From Patescibacteria group bacterium (GTDB lineage: Bacteria > Patescibacteriota > Patescibacteriia > Veblenbacterales > UBA10138): a stretch of DNA of 10,045 nucleotides. Positions 1 through 8,223 of this stretch are shown here, piece after piece (the first letter of the stretch is position 1; each line of letters begins with the position of its first letter). A program made the translations under genes and the position numbers. The stretch lies in assembly GCA_003512705.1 (NCBI GenBank), contig DOPF01000036.1, forward strand, positions 8,121 through 18,165, given 5' to 3'. The notes below the pieces were generated by a model that searched no databases, was not told the DNA's origin, and saw nothing but the letters and a program-made list of their open reading frames with translations.

Positions 1-2
1 TA

Positions 3-1391
3 GCGTTGGTTGCCCAAAAGGTAATCTCGTTTTTGTATTTTACTTATTTAGCGCGAATATTTGTACCGGCGGAAATAGGTCAATATGTTTTTGCCTTGTC
101 CTTTACATTGATTTTTTCAGTATTGATTGACGTTGGTTTAGGTTATGTTTTAACAACCGAGGTAGCTAAAGACAAAAGCCGGGCCCAAGAATACTGGCAG
201 AATACTATCGGTTTTAAATTAATTGCCATAGCGGGAACAATTATAATAGCCTGGGTAGCTATCAATTTAATGGGATACTCTGGTTTAACTCGAGAGCTTG
301 TTTATATTTCGTTTATAATCATGGTTTTAGATTCATTTATGTTGTCGGCGTACTCACTCATTAGGGCCTATCAGAATTTATGGTGGGAAAGTTTGGGCAC
401 GGTATTGTTTCAATTTATTGTAGCCATTGCCGGTTTTATTATTACTCAATTTACACGAGATTTGCGCTTTATTATTTTGGCCTTAGTATTGGCCGGTTTA
501 GTAAATGTTACTTACTCGTGGAATAGATTAGCAAGTTTTGGGATAAAGTTATGGCCAAAATTTGATAGCCTGGTTATTAAAAAACTTCTTATCTTAGCTT
601 GGCCATTTGGTGTGGCGTTACTATTAACACGTTTATATGGATACTCTGATACGGTATTACTATCGTGGTTAGCTGGTGATGCCGCGGTCGGATATTATAG
701 TGTCGCATATAAAATAACCTTTGCTTGGCAGTTTATTGCCTCGGCATTTGCGGCCTCGCTTTTACCGGGTTTCAGTTCGTATTTTGCCGGGGACAAAAGT
801 TTGTTGGTTTCAACTTTTACCAAATCGGTACATTATTTAAATGTGATTTCTTTTCCGTTGGCGGCGGGTTTTTTTGTATTAGGGCCGGCGGTGATTCGTT
901 TTATTTACCCACAGTATCAAGCGGCAATTTTGCCTCTACAAATTTTAATATTCAGTCTGGTGTTTATTTTTTTAACATTCCCGGTGGGTTCTTTGTTATC
1001 GGCTGGCGGTAGGCAAAAGCGTAATACTTTAAATTTATTAATTACCGTGGTTATAAGCGTGGCTCTTAATATTATGTTGATACCACAATATCAAGCCGTC
1101 GGGGCAGCGGTAGCCTCCCTCGTCAGCGCGGTGATATATTTTATTTTGGGGTGGAGTGTGATTCATCAGCTAATCCAAGTAAGTTACAAACAGATTATTT
1201 TTAATGTTTTTAGGGTAGGATTATCAGCAATTTGTATGGGGATAATTATAAAAGTATTACAACCTCAACTAAATCTCTTGTTAGTTATTTTTATAGGTAT
1301 GGTTAGCTATGGAATATTCAGCCTGGTCTTAAAATCATTCAGTATGGCAGAGATTAAGAATTTTAAACGTCTAATTTTTTCTCGAGGCTAG
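3..1391 (+). CDS. Wzx-type polysaccharide flippase (5'-truncated by window edge)
   Basis: This integral inner-membrane protein probably moves lipid-linked sugar repeat units from the cytoplasmic to the outer face (MOP/PST superfamily, Polysacc_synt-type). About 462 residues are visible, nearly all in long hydrophobic helices separated by short charged loops. The N-terminal text VISFLYFTYLARIFVPAEIG matches the conserved first helix of these flippases (F-x-ARxxxPxxxG). The C-terminal half has the usual second helical bundle (around PVGSLLSAGGRQKRNTLNLL). The frame is open to the left edge, and a TTG at base 6 falls inside what is normally helix 1, so the true start lies upstream. About 15-25 residues are missing, judging from family length. 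It stops with TAG three bases before the next gene and is surrounded by glycosyltransferases, which fits a Wzx/Wzy locus. The transported glycan cannot be told from sequence. Confidence 0.88.
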   Translation, partial: ALVAQKVISFLYFTYLARIFVPAEIGQYVFALSFTLIFSVLIDVGLGYVLTTEVAKDKSRAQEYWQNTIGFKLIAIAGTIIIAWVAINLMGYSGLTRELVYISFIIMVLDSFMLSAYSLIRAYQNLWWESLGTVLFQFIVAIAGFIITQFTRDLRFIILALVLAGLVNVTYSWNRLASFGIKLWPKFDSLVIKKLLILAWPFGVALLLTRLYGYSDTVLLSWLAGDAAVGYYSVAYKITFAWQFIASAFAASLLPGFSSYFAGDKSLLVSTFTKSVHYLNVISFPLAAGFFVLGPAVIRFIYPQYQAAILPLQILIFSLVFIFLTFPVGSLLSAGGRQKRNTLNLLITVVISVALNIMLIPQYQAVGAAVASLVSAVIYFILGWSVIHQLIQVSYKQIIFNVFRVGLSAICMGIIIKVLQPQLNLLLVIFIGMVSYGIFSLVLKSFSMAEIKNFKRLIFSRG

Positions 1392-1394
1392 CTT

Positions 1395-2489
1395 ATGGCC
1401 AAAGTGTTATTAGTTACTGAAGATTACTGGCCTCGCCGCGGGGGTGTGGCTAATTACTATGGTGGGCTTGTCAACGCCTTAGTTGGGCAAGTGGCTGTGT
1501 TAACTTCGGTGCCGGGAGAGGAAGACATAGGAGTTTTTAGAGTTAATTATTTTTTAAATTTTTTTTGGCCGCGGTGGTTACCATTATTATGGTTTATACC
1601 AAAGTATTTAAAAAAATCAGGTGCCAAAGCTGTATGGGTGGGAGATATTTTACCTGTGGGAACTGCTTGTTGGATTTTGAATAAATTTATTAATTTACCT
1701 TACATCGTCAATTTACACAGTTTGGATTTGCAGTTAACGCAGGTGTCGCCGAAGAAAAAACGCCGCCGATGGCTGGCTCAAAAAATATTAAGTGGGGCCG
1801 AGACTGTTATTGTTAATAGTGTTTATACCCTCAGTTTGGTTCAAAAATTAAATTTACCCCATCTTAAAACGATGATTATTTATCCGGTAGCGGCCAAATT
1901 CCCTGAGGCCGATAAGCAGATAATGGAAAGCTTAAAAGATAAGTATGCTCTGCAGGGTAAAAAAGTGGTTTTGACTGTTTCGCGCTTGGTGAGCCGCAAG
2001 GGGATAGATGACGTAATTCGGGCAGTGTCTTTAATAAAGGATCGGGTTTCAGGCTTACACTACATTGTGATTGGCGCGGGGCCGCAAAGACAGGAGCTTG
2101 AATCACTCATAAAATCTGAGCAAGTTCCGGCAACTTTAGTCGGGGCAGTAACAAGTGAAGAGTTGAGCGCTTGGTATGAATTATGCGATGCATTTGTTTT
2201 AACCCCCAAACCCGATCCGGTGGATGTGGAAGGTTATGGCATAGTTTATCGCGAGGCGGCTCAATTTGGCAAGCCTATTATTGCGAGTAAAGTTGGTGGA
2301 GTACCGGAAGCCGTTGGCGACCAAGCCTTATATGCTGGCACGCCCGATGAAATTTCTGTGGCTTTGCTTAAACTTTTAACCAACAACGAGCTGGCCAGAC
2401 AACTTGGTGACCAGGCGCGGCAGTTAAGTGTAAATGTTTCTTTGGCGACCGAAGCTGCCAAACTACAAGCGGTAATAGATGCGTTATAA
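1395..2489 (+). CDS. Glycosyltransferase family 4 (GT-B fold)
   Basis: This 364-residue cytoplasmic enzyme should transfer a sugar from a nucleotide donor to the growing lipid-linked oligosaccharide with retention of configuration, as GT4 enzymes do. The N-terminal Rossmann half begins with VLLVTEDYWPRRGGVANYYG (residues 4-23), carrying the GGV acceptor-side loop. The C-terminal donor half has SRLVSRKG (196-203), VIGAGPQ (225-231), the diagnostic E-x7-E pair at E279 and E287 (EGYGIVYRE) and GGVPEAV (301-307). Length is normal for the family. The ATG is preceded by GAGG at 1384-1387 with seven bases of spacing, supporting this start. It lies three bases after the flippase and its end overlaps or abuts the next glycosyltransferase, so all are probably co-transcribed. 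Donor and acceptor sugars are not predictable from sequence alone. Confidence 0.9.
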   Translation: MAKVLLVTEDYWPRRGGVANYYGGLVNALVGQVAVLTSVPGEEDIGVFRVNYFLNFFWPRWLPLLWFIPKYLKKSGAKAVWVGDILPVGTACWILNKFINLPYIVNLHSLDLQLTQVSPKKKRRRWLAQKILSGAETVIVNSVYTLSLVQKLNLPHLKTMIIYPVAAKFPEADKQIMESLKDKYALQGKKVVLTVSRLVSRKGIDDVIRAVSLIKDRVSGLHYIVIGAGPQRQELESLIKSEQVPATLVGAVTSEELSAWYELCDAFVLTPKPDPVDVEGYGIVYREAAQFGKPIIASKVGGVPEAVGDQALYAGTPDEISVALLKLLTNNELARQLGDQARQLSVNVSLATEAAKLQAVIDAL

Positions 2490-2496
2490 TAAAAAT

Positions 2497-3756
2497 ATGG
2501 AAGAAAACATCAAAGAGGAAAAAATAGATGTAATAATGTTTAATATGTCCGCCTACAGTGAATGGCAGCAGGGTTATGTTAATCGTAATAGCCATATTCT
2601 TCATGAGTTTTTGCGCGATCCCCGCATAAGAAAAATTGTGGCGGTTGATTATCTGCCGTTTACTTTTAAACGGGCTCTTAAGGTTTGGCTGCAGGACGTA
2701 TTACATTGGCCGCGGGGGAAAAAAATGTCGGGCCGGCTGTTTAGTCGGCTAACCGCAGTAGCTAATAGTGAAATTAACAAGACGGTTTACAAAGTCGGGG
2801 GTTTTGATAACGAAGTGTCATATAAGCTGTTTGTTTATTCCACCGTGTTGTCTTGGTTTTCTGAAAGTCTAGCTATGAAAGATTTAGCCCAAGCTCTGCA
2901 AAAGTTAAATCTTAAAAATATTGTGGTTTGGTCCTATTTGCCCATTTTTGGCAAGTGCTTAGAGGTGGTGCCATCACGCCTGAAGGTGTTTGATGCGGTG
3001 GATAATTGGCTAAACCATTCTGCCTACCAAAAAATATTGCCACGCTTAAAAAAGAATTACGCCGCCATTGGGCAGACGGCGGATTTGATATTTACGACCT
3101 CGCAAGATATGGTTGATTTTTTTGAGCACCGCCCCGACTGCTATTATTTGCCCAACGGTATTCGCTGGCACCATTTTAAGGATTTACCAAAATTAGTTGG
3201 TCGCGATATTGCCACCTTACCAAAACCAGTTATTGGTTATGTCGGCATTATTCAACAAGATCGTATCGATTTAGATTTAATTGCTTATTTAGCCGAAACT
3301 AATCCCAAAAAATCATTTGCTTTTGTCGGGCCGGTGTGGCCAAATTTTAAAAAAAGGGTGAAGGAAAAATTAGGGCAGCTAAACAACGTCTATTGGTTGG
3401 GTCGTAAGCATTATTGGGAAGTGCCGGCTTATATTAGTAAATTTGATGTTGCCATAGTGCCGCATTTAGTAAATGAATTTGGCAAGCACACCAGTTTACT
3501 GAAAGTTTTGGAATACTTAGCTTGTGGTAAACCCGTAGTTTCAACTCCGACAGCCGGCACCGGCGCTTTTAAGACGGTTATAAAATTAGCTGATACGCCA
3601 GTTAAGTTTAATCAAGCCTTACTTGATGCTCTGGAAAGTAATACCGAGCGAGATCAAGAACGCCGCCGCCACACCGCCGCCCAGCATACCTGGGCCAAAC
3701 GAGCGCAGTTTATGCTGGATAAAGTATTTGCAAAATTAACTAACGCTAATGAGTAA
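2497..3756 (+). CDS. GT-B glycosyltransferase, TuaH-like / GT4-type
   Basis: This is a probable cytoplasmic retaining glycosyltransferase of about 419 residues. Counting from the first possible ATG (2479), the visible landmarks are KVFDAVDNWLNH (169-180), resembling the 'YD.VDD' segment of TuaH-like enzymes, TTSQDMVDFF (206-215), PNGIRWHHF (225-233), IGYVGIIQQDRIDLDLI (252-268), and the donor-site helix KHTSLLKVLEYLACGKPVVS (336-355). The E of VLEYLACGKPVVS is the usual nucleotide-sugar ribose ligand. The N-terminal half is much less conserved and its acceptor is unknown. Two ATGs compete: 2479 overlaps the previous gene by 11 bases, while 2497 follows its stop by seven bases and gives MEENIKEEKID. 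Neither has a clear Shine-Dalgarno; I prefer 2497. Its TAA overlaps the next ATG by eight bases. Family assignment is good at the fold level and weaker at the subfamily level. Confidence 0.83.
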   Translation: MEENIKEEKIDVIMFNMSAYSEWQQGYVNRNSHILHEFLRDPRIRKIVAVDYLPFTFKRALKVWLQDVLHWPRGKKMSGRLFSRLTAVANSEINKTVYKVGGFDNEVSYKLFVYSTVLSWFSESLAMKDLAQALQKLNLKNIVVWSYLPIFGKCLEVVPSRLKVFDAVDNWLNHSAYQKILPRLKKNYAAIGQTADLIFTTSQDMVDFFEHRPDCYYLPNGIRWHHFKDLPKLVGRDIATLPKPVIGYVGIIQQDRIDLDLIAYLAETNPKKSFAFVGPVWPNFKKRVKEKLGQLNNVYWLGRKHYWEVPAYISKFDVAIVPHLVNEFGKHTSLLKVLEYLACGKPVVSTPTAGTGAFKTVIKLADTPVKFNQALLDALESNTERDQERRRHTAAQHTWAKRAQFMLDKVFAKLTNANE

Positions 3757-4615
3757 AGTATCGGTTATAGTGGTGTCGTGGAACGTCCGGGAGCAGTTGT
3801 TTCATTGTTTGCAATCAGTTACGGCCCAGCCGCCGCTTGATATTATTGTTATTGATAATAATTCAAGCGACGGCAGTAGCCAAATGGTGGCTAATAAATT
3901 TCCTCAAGTCAGCCTAATAAAACATTCAGTTAATTTAGGTTTTGGTAAGGCGGTGAATATAGGCATAAGTAAAGCCTGGGGAGATATCTTACTACTGCTA
4001 AATCCCGATGCCACTTTAAAACCAAATGCCTTAATAGCGGCGGACAAGTTTTTTGCCGAGCATCCTCGGGCTGGTATAATGGGGGGACAAATTTTGAGTG
4101 GCGATGGTACAGTGCAGCCATCAATTAGAAAATTCCCCAGCTTGTGGTCGCAATTGGTAGTATTGCTTAAGTTGGGCTACCTCATACCAGGGCTACTTAA
4201 TAAGTACCTGATGAAAAATTTTGATTACCATAAACCGCAAGCAGTGGACCAAGTTAGTGGCGCGTGTTTTTTTATTAGGCGTTCGTTAATTGATATAATT
4301 GGTAAATTTAATGAGGATTTTTGGCTGTGGTTTGAGGAGGTCGATTATTGTCGACGAGCCAAAAATGCCGGCTGGGAAATATGGTACAATCCCAAAGCGC
4401 AGGCGCAACACCAGGGTGGGGCAAGTTTTTCTCAATTAAGTCACGCCGAGCGCCAACGCTCATTTAATGCCAGTCTGCTGCGTTATTTTAAACTCCATGG
4501 TCGGGCTTATGAAACCTTTATGATATGGTGTGCGGCCCAGATTAGTTTGGGTCAAGCGTATATCTTAGACTTAGTAGGTAAATTAATTCATGTTTCCAAA
4601 CAAAAACATCAATAA
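3749..4615 (+). CDS. Family 2 glycosyltransferase (WbbL/rhamnosyltransferase-like), copy A
   Basis: This 288-residue inverting GT-A enzyme is likely cytoplasmic or membrane-associated and adds one sugar to the lipid-linked repeat unit. In order it shows VSVIVVSWN (4-12, first Rossmann strand), VIDNNSSDGS (34-43, nucleotide binding), LLLNPDATL (82-90, metal-binding NPD in place of DxD), VSGACFFIRRSL (169-180) and FEEVDYCRRAKNAGW (195-209, the catalytic ED/EEVD region followed by the RR..GW acceptor loop). H221 lies in the usual terminal metal-ligand position. This order and length match the WbbL/rhamnosyltransferase-like group, but the sugar is a guess. The ATG overlaps the preceding stop (ATGAGTAA), typical of translational coupling, and the gene's 3' end runs 26 bases into the polymerase gene. 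It is clearly related to the GT2 gene at 7095. Confidence 0.92.
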   Translation: MSKVSVIVVSWNVREQLFHCLQSVTAQPPLDIIVIDNNSSDGSSQMVANKFPQVSLIKHSVNLGFGKAVNIGISKAWGDILLLLNPDATLKPNALIAADKFFAEHPRAGIMGGQILSGDGTVQPSIRKFPSLWSQLVVLLKLGYLIPGLLNKYLMKNFDYHKPQAVDQVSGACFFIRRSLIDIIGKFNEDFWLWFEEVDYCRRAKNAGWEIWYNPKAQAQHQGGASFSQLSHAERQRSFNASLLRYFKLHGRAYETFMIWCAAQISLGQAYILDLVGKLIHVSKQKHQ

Positions 4616-6062
4616 GCAGTGGTTGTGGTGGTTAGGGTTATTGGCGCTTGATTTAGTGTCGTTTGTCATTTTTGGGGGCTTCCTAGCTAATTGGGTAGCT
4701 GTTATTATAGTGGTTTTATTCGCCGTGGTTGCCTGGAAAAATTTGGCTTGGGCGGTTGTGTTGTTAATTACCGAACTAGTGGTGGCATCGCAAGGTTATT
4801 GGTTTAGCATCACAGTAGGCGGCACCGCCGTCTCTTTGCGTTTGGCAATTTTTTTAGTTATTATGGCGGCGTTCTTGGCGCGTGAAGTGGCGGCGCGGGA
4901 TTTTGCCTGGTTAAAAGATAAAGTGGTGCGGTGGTGGTTATTGGCCGGGTTGGCTATAGTTTGGGGAGCTGTTTGGGGTTGGGTTAATAATGATTTTGCT
5001 GATTGGTTTTTGGATTTGAATGGTTATTTGTATATCTTTGCCTTTTTGCCATTATATCGGTATCGGCACGAGTGGATGCCAAAACTTTTAAGTGTGTGGC
5101 TGCCAGTGGTGCTTTATTTATCATTCAAAACTATTATATTGTTCTATTTGTATAGCCACTTTACGCCGGAGGCTTTAGACCCAATTTACCATTGGATTCG
5201 CGATACTGGTTGGGGGGAGATAACATACGCCGGTGGAAATATTTTTAGAATTTTTTCGCAAAGCCAAATTTACCTACTGATAGCTGCCGCTTTCTGGGCG
5301 GCCGGGTTATTATTATATACCGACACCAAGCCTTTAGCGTATAGGTTTAAGGCCGCTCATATAGGCGTTGCCTTAGTGGTTATGGCTGGTCTGCTAATAA
5401 GTTTGTCCCGAAGTTTTTGGCTGGGTTTGGTGGCAGGAATAGTTTTTGCGTTCGTCATCGGGTTTTGGTATAAACAAACTGCTAGGCAAAAATTAGTAAA
5501 TGTATGTGTGCTGTTGGTTTTGCTGGTAGCGTCGAGCGGGTTGGTTTTAGCAGTTAGCCATTTTCCGTTACCCAAGCCGCTTGGCGACGCCACCGGCTTT
5601 TTACTGGAGCGCGCTAGTGTGGGAACGGGTGAGGCCGCCGGGGCGTCTCGGTTGCAGTTGTTAGGGCCATTGTGGCAAAGTGTGTCCAAAGCTTGGCTGT
5701 TAGGTTCGGGTTTTGGTTCCACCGTGACCTATAAAACTTCTGATCCGCGAGTGGTTCGGGGTACGGCCGGCGCTAGCGGCATTCGCACCACCTATGCTTT
5801 TGAATGGGGGTATTTAGATACTTGGTTAAAAATCGGGCTGATTGGTTTGGTTTTATATTTATGGTGGTGGTTAGGGCTGGCATATTTAGCTTTTAAAAAA
5901 ATTAAACGCCAGCCCTTAGCGGCCGCCATTTTAGTAAGTGTAGTAGCAATAGCCGCTACGAACATGACAACACCTTATTTAAATCATCCACTCGGTATTG
6001 GCGCCTTAAGTGTTCTGCTTTTATTTACTCACCATGAACAAATTTTTGAGCAGCCAATTTAA
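4590..6062 (+). CDS. O-antigen polymerase/ligase-like membrane protein (Wzy/WaaL type)
   Basis: This 490-residue polytopic inner-membrane protein probably polymerises lipid-linked repeat units or ligates the finished glycan on the outer face. About 11-12 hydrophobic segments are visible (for example 12-30, 32-48, 51-66, 81-97, 114-131, 165-187, 226-242, 257-271, 276-293, 301-321, 412-431, 443-456). The Wzy_C-type signature is present: LISLSRSFWLGL (269-280) in a membrane segment, then a long outer loop (about 323-405) with conserved-looking ERASVGTGEAAGASRLQ and LLGSGFGSTV, then WGYLDTWLKIGLIGLVLYL (406-424). This layout matches PF04932-like proteins. Sequence does not separate polymerase from ligase; context with a flippase and several glycosyltransferases favours polymerase. 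The ATG at 4590 lies inside the previous gene (26-base overlap), and the end overlaps the next start by 29 bases. Confidence 0.85.
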   Translation: MFPNKNINKQWLWWLGLLALDLVSFVIFGGFLANWVAVIIVVLFAVVAWKNLAWAVVLLITELVVASQGYWFSITVGGTAVSLRLAIFLVIMAAFLAREVAARDFAWLKDKVVRWWLLAGLAIVWGAVWGWVNNDFADWFLDLNGYLYIFAFLPLYRYRHEWMPKLLSVWLPVVLYLSFKTIILFYLYSHFTPEALDPIYHWIRDTGWGEITYAGGNIFRIFSQSQIYLLIAAAFWAAGLLLYTDTKPLAYRFKAAHIGVALVVMAGLLISLSRSFWLGLVAGIVFAFVIGFWYKQTARQKLVNVCVLLVLLVASSGLVLAVSHFPLPKPLGDATGFLLERASVGTGEAAGASRLQLLGPLWQSVSKAWLLGSGFGSTVTYKTSDPRVVRGTAGASGIRTTYAFEWGYLDTWLKIGLIGLVLYLWWWLGLAYLAFKKIKRQPLAAAILVSVVAIAATNMTTPYLNHPLGIGALSVLLLFTHHEQIFEQPI

Positions 6063-7098
6063 AACCGCCGTCGGTTTAGTGGTTTACAATGGGTCTAAGT
6101 ACTTACCCTACACTTTGGCTCGTTTAGCCGAGCAAACCGCCAAAGATTTTTTTGTACTGATAATAGATAACGGCTCGGTCGATAATTCCTTAAAAGTTAT
6201 TCAAGATTTTTTACTGACGGCACCAGAATTAAATAAACGCAGCCGCCTGGTAAAAAATAAAAAAAATCTTCTGTTTGCCCGCGCCCACAATCAGGCCATT
6301 CAGTGGACCGATAGCCAGTACCTGTTGATGTTAAATCAAGATGTATTACTAGACCCGACCTACATTAGTGAGTTAGAAAAATTTATGGACACGCACCCCG
6401 AGGCGGGCGCTTGTCAGGGAAAGATATTAAAATGGCAATTTAATCCTGTAACTTATCGCTTGGATCTTCATAAAAATATACACAAAACGCCGGTATTTGA
6501 TTCAGGTGGCCTCGTCATTACCCGCAGTCGCCACAGCTATAATGCCCGAGAAGGGGAGTTTGATCAGGGCCAAGCTAATGAGGCCAGTGAAATTTTTGGC
6601 GTGGTGGGCACGGTACCACTTTACCGCCGCGAAGCTTTAATCGACGTGGCCTGGCAAGGAAAAGTTTTGGATGAGGATTTGGTGATGTATAAAGAGGATG
6701 TGGATTTAGCTTGGCGCTTGCGTCTGAAAGGTTATAAATCATATTACGTGCCCACCACGGCAGCGTATCATGACCGGACCCTAGCCAAGCCAGAGCGTTT
6801 GGCCTTAGTAACTAAATCGCGGGCCAATTGGCCACCACAACTTAAAGTATATTCATGCCGCAATCATTGGTTGGTGTTATTAAAAAATGATTGTTGGGGT
6901 AATTTATTTAGGCATAGCCACCATATTTTTTGGTACGAACTTAAAAAATTCATTTACCGACTGTTTTTTGAAACTGGCGTGTTGTTTAAGGCAATAGCAC
7001 AATTTATTAAGATGTTGCCGGCAACATTTGCCAAAAGACGCACTATCCATAAAACTAAAGTTGTCAGTTGCCGGGAACTTAGGCGCTGGTTTGTATGA
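6034..7098 (+). CDS. Family 2 glycosyltransferase with long C-terminal extension
   Basis: This GT-A inverting glycosyltransferase has 354 residues from the ATG chosen here. Motifs are VGLVVYNGSKYLPYTL (13-28), IIDNGSVDNS (43-52, nucleotide-binding), LMLNQDVLL (98-106, NQD in the metal site instead of NPD) and YKEDVDLAWRLRLKGYKSYY (219-238, catalytic ED plus acceptor loop). H246 in AAYHDRTL is the likely last metal ligand. A roughly 100-residue tail (250-354), rich in aromatic and basic residues (HSHHIFWYELKKFIYRLFF), may lie on the membrane, as in other GT2 enzymes acting on polyprenyl-linked acceptors. A GTG at 6010 would add eight residues, but the ATG at 6034 starts just before the first Rossmann strand and gives a smaller overlap (29 bases) with the polymerase gene. 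It ends in UGA and shares ATGA with the next gene. Confidence 0.88.
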   Translation: MNKFLSSQFKTAVGLVVYNGSKYLPYTLARLAEQTAKDFFVLIIDNGSVDNSLKVIQDFLLTAPELNKRSRLVKNKKNLLFARAHNQAIQWTDSQYLLMLNQDVLLDPTYISELEKFMDTHPEAGACQGKILKWQFNPVTYRLDLHKNIHKTPVFDSGGLVITRSRHSYNAREGEFDQGQANEASEIFGVVGTVPLYRREALIDVAWQGKVLDEDLVMYKEDVDLAWRLRLKGYKSYYVPTTAAYHDRTLAKPERLALVTKSRANWPPQLKVYSCRNHWLVLLKNDCWGNLFRHSHHIFWYELKKFIYRLFFETGVLFKAIAQFIKMLPATFAKRRTIHKTKVVSCRELRRWFV

Positions 7099-7913
7099 TT
7101 AAGCCTAGATTATCAGTCATTATTTTAAATTACAAAAATGCCGGCTTGGTTCGCCAGTGTGTTCAGGGAGTTTTTAAATCCAGCCCCCGCTTAAACATTG
7201 AGGTTATTGTGGTGGACAACGCCTCGGGCGACGATTGTCTTAAAGTAATGGCGGAAAAATTCCCCCAAGTAAAAACAATTGCTTTAGATGAAAATTATGG
7301 CTTTGCCAAGGGCAATAACGCCGGTCTTAAACAAGCCACTGGTGAATACGCATTAATTTTAAATCCCGACGTGGCTGTGTTGCCTGGTGCTTTGGAAAAA
7401 TTAATTGCTTTTATGGATGAGCATCCTAAAGTTGGTATAGCCGGGCCGAGGCTGACAAATCCTGATGGCGCCATTCAAATGTCGGCCTTCACCTTTCCGC
7501 ATTTTTGGTTGCCGATTTTTCGACGCACCCCGCTGGGGTATTGGCCGCAAGCGCGTAAGCAACTGACTAAGTATTTAATGGAAGACTGGGATCACAAGCA
7601 AAACCGCACGGTGGACTGGCTACTCGGGGCCTGCTTAATTGTTCGGCGTGAAGCTCTACAAAAAGTCGGTCTATTAGACGAGCGTTACTTTATGTACGTA
7701 GAAGATACCGATTTGTGCCGTCGTTTCTGGCAGTCTGACTACCAGGTGTATTACGTGGCTGATGTTACTATAGTTCATTATCACCAGCGGGCGTCGGCTG
7801 ATGCTTTATTTTTGGGACTTTTTAACAGAATTACTTGGATACATCTGGCATCGTGGATAAAATATTTTATTAAATGGGGTCTGCGCGTACCGCACCCTAG
7901 TGACCAACGTTAG
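7095..7913 (+). CDS. Family 2 glycosyltransferase (WbbL/rhamnosyltransferase-like), copy B
   Basis: This 272-residue inverting GT-A enzyme is the last gene of the glycan operon. It shows LSVIILNYKN (6-15), VIVVDNASGDD (37-47), NYGFAKGNNAGL (67-78), LILNPDVAVLPGAL (87-100, metal-binding NPD), TVDWLLGACLIVRREAL (172-188), FMYVEDTDLCRRFWQSDY (199-216, catalytic ED) and IVHYH (226-230). These are all hallmarks of the WbbL-type GT2 group. It parallels the GT2 at 3749 over its whole length, including the FPQV, YLM and GAC..RR segments, so the two are paralogues that probably add sugars in different linkages. The start shares ATGA with the stop of the previous gene. The stop (TAG, 7911-7913) is only 13 bases before the next candidate ATG with no terminator visible, so transcription may continue into the PEP-enzyme fragment. 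Confidence 0.92.
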   Translation: MIKPRLSVIILNYKNAGLVRQCVQGVFKSSPRLNIEVIVVDNASGDDCLKVMAEKFPQVKTIALDENYGFAKGNNAGLKQATGEYALILNPDVAVLPGALEKLIAFMDEHPKVGIAGPRLTNPDGAIQMSAFTFPHFWLPIFRRTPLGYWPQARKQLTKYLMEDWDHKQNRTVDWLLGACLIVRREALQKVGLLDERYFMYVEDTDLCRRFWQSDYQVYYVADVTIVHYHQRASADALFLGLFNRITWIHLASWIKYFIKWGLRVPHPSDQR

Positions 7914-7926
7914 ATTACATACCCTT

Positions 7927-8181
7927 ATGGCCAAGAAGGTTGTTATGCAATTAATTTTTACTCGGGAGTTTCCGTTTTTACTTTGTGAAATTTGGGGCAA
8001 GAGTTACAATGTGTTTTTAGGGCATCGACCCAAAACTTACCCGCGCAACATTTTTGTTATTAAAAATGCCCTGATATCGGATTATCGGAACCCGGGTTTA
8101 ATTAAAGAGTTACAAAATTTATTTTTTTTAAGGATAAAGAATAATCGAATGTATTTAAGCGAGATATTCGCCGAGTGGTAA
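7927..8181 (+). pseudogene. N-terminal part of a PEP-synthase-like protein, cut by in-frame TAA
   Basis: This 84-residue open frame starts MAKKVVMQLIFTREFPFLLC and ends ...SEIFAEW at a TAA (8179-8181). I read it as the front of the same protein as the 8224-8952 piece. The frame is identical, the 42 bases after the TAA are open in frame (NDYTQLNHYWSRDK) and run directly into LTRLELKKFTLLL. The TREFPFLL start followed by a short basic and aromatic stretch resembles the start of free-standing PEP-utilising proteins in CPR-type genomes (from memory). Candidate starts are GTG 7900 (overlaps the upstream gene), ATG 7927, and ATG 7945, which has AGAAGG five bases upstream and so may be the real one. 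On its own this piece carries no catalytic motif and probably has no independent function. Confidence 0.6.
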
Positions 8182-8223
8182 AATGATTATACCCAACTCA
8201 ATCATTATTGGTCGAGGGATAAA

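Noticed and set aside
1876..2604. Open frames on the - strand under the GT4 gene, and similar ones at 3930-4124, 5357-5722, 7806-8000 and 8728-9006
   Set aside because: They are shadows of strongly recognisable + strand genes, with no family-like motifs of their own.
3655..3690. GCC-rich triplet run near the end of the second GT-B gene
   Set aside because: It encodes an ordinary Arg/Ala-rich helix (RRRHTAAQHT) and is too short and imperfect to be a repeat element.
6010..6033. GTG start for the third GT2 at 6010
   Set aside because: It would lengthen the overlap with the polymerase gene to 53 bases and add an unusual MFCFYLLT leader; ATG 6034 sits just before the first conserved strand.
7900..7926. 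GTG start for the PEP-like frame at 7900
   Set aside because: It overlaps the previous gene by 14 bases without a ribosome binding site; ATG 7927 or ATG 7945 (with AGAAGG) is more likely.
8179..8181. Alternative genetic code to explain the in-frame TAA
   Set aside because: TAA ends most of the other genes here at positions consistent with family lengths, and UGA is also used as a stop (7096-7098), so neither TAA recoding nor the UGA-to-glycine code fits.
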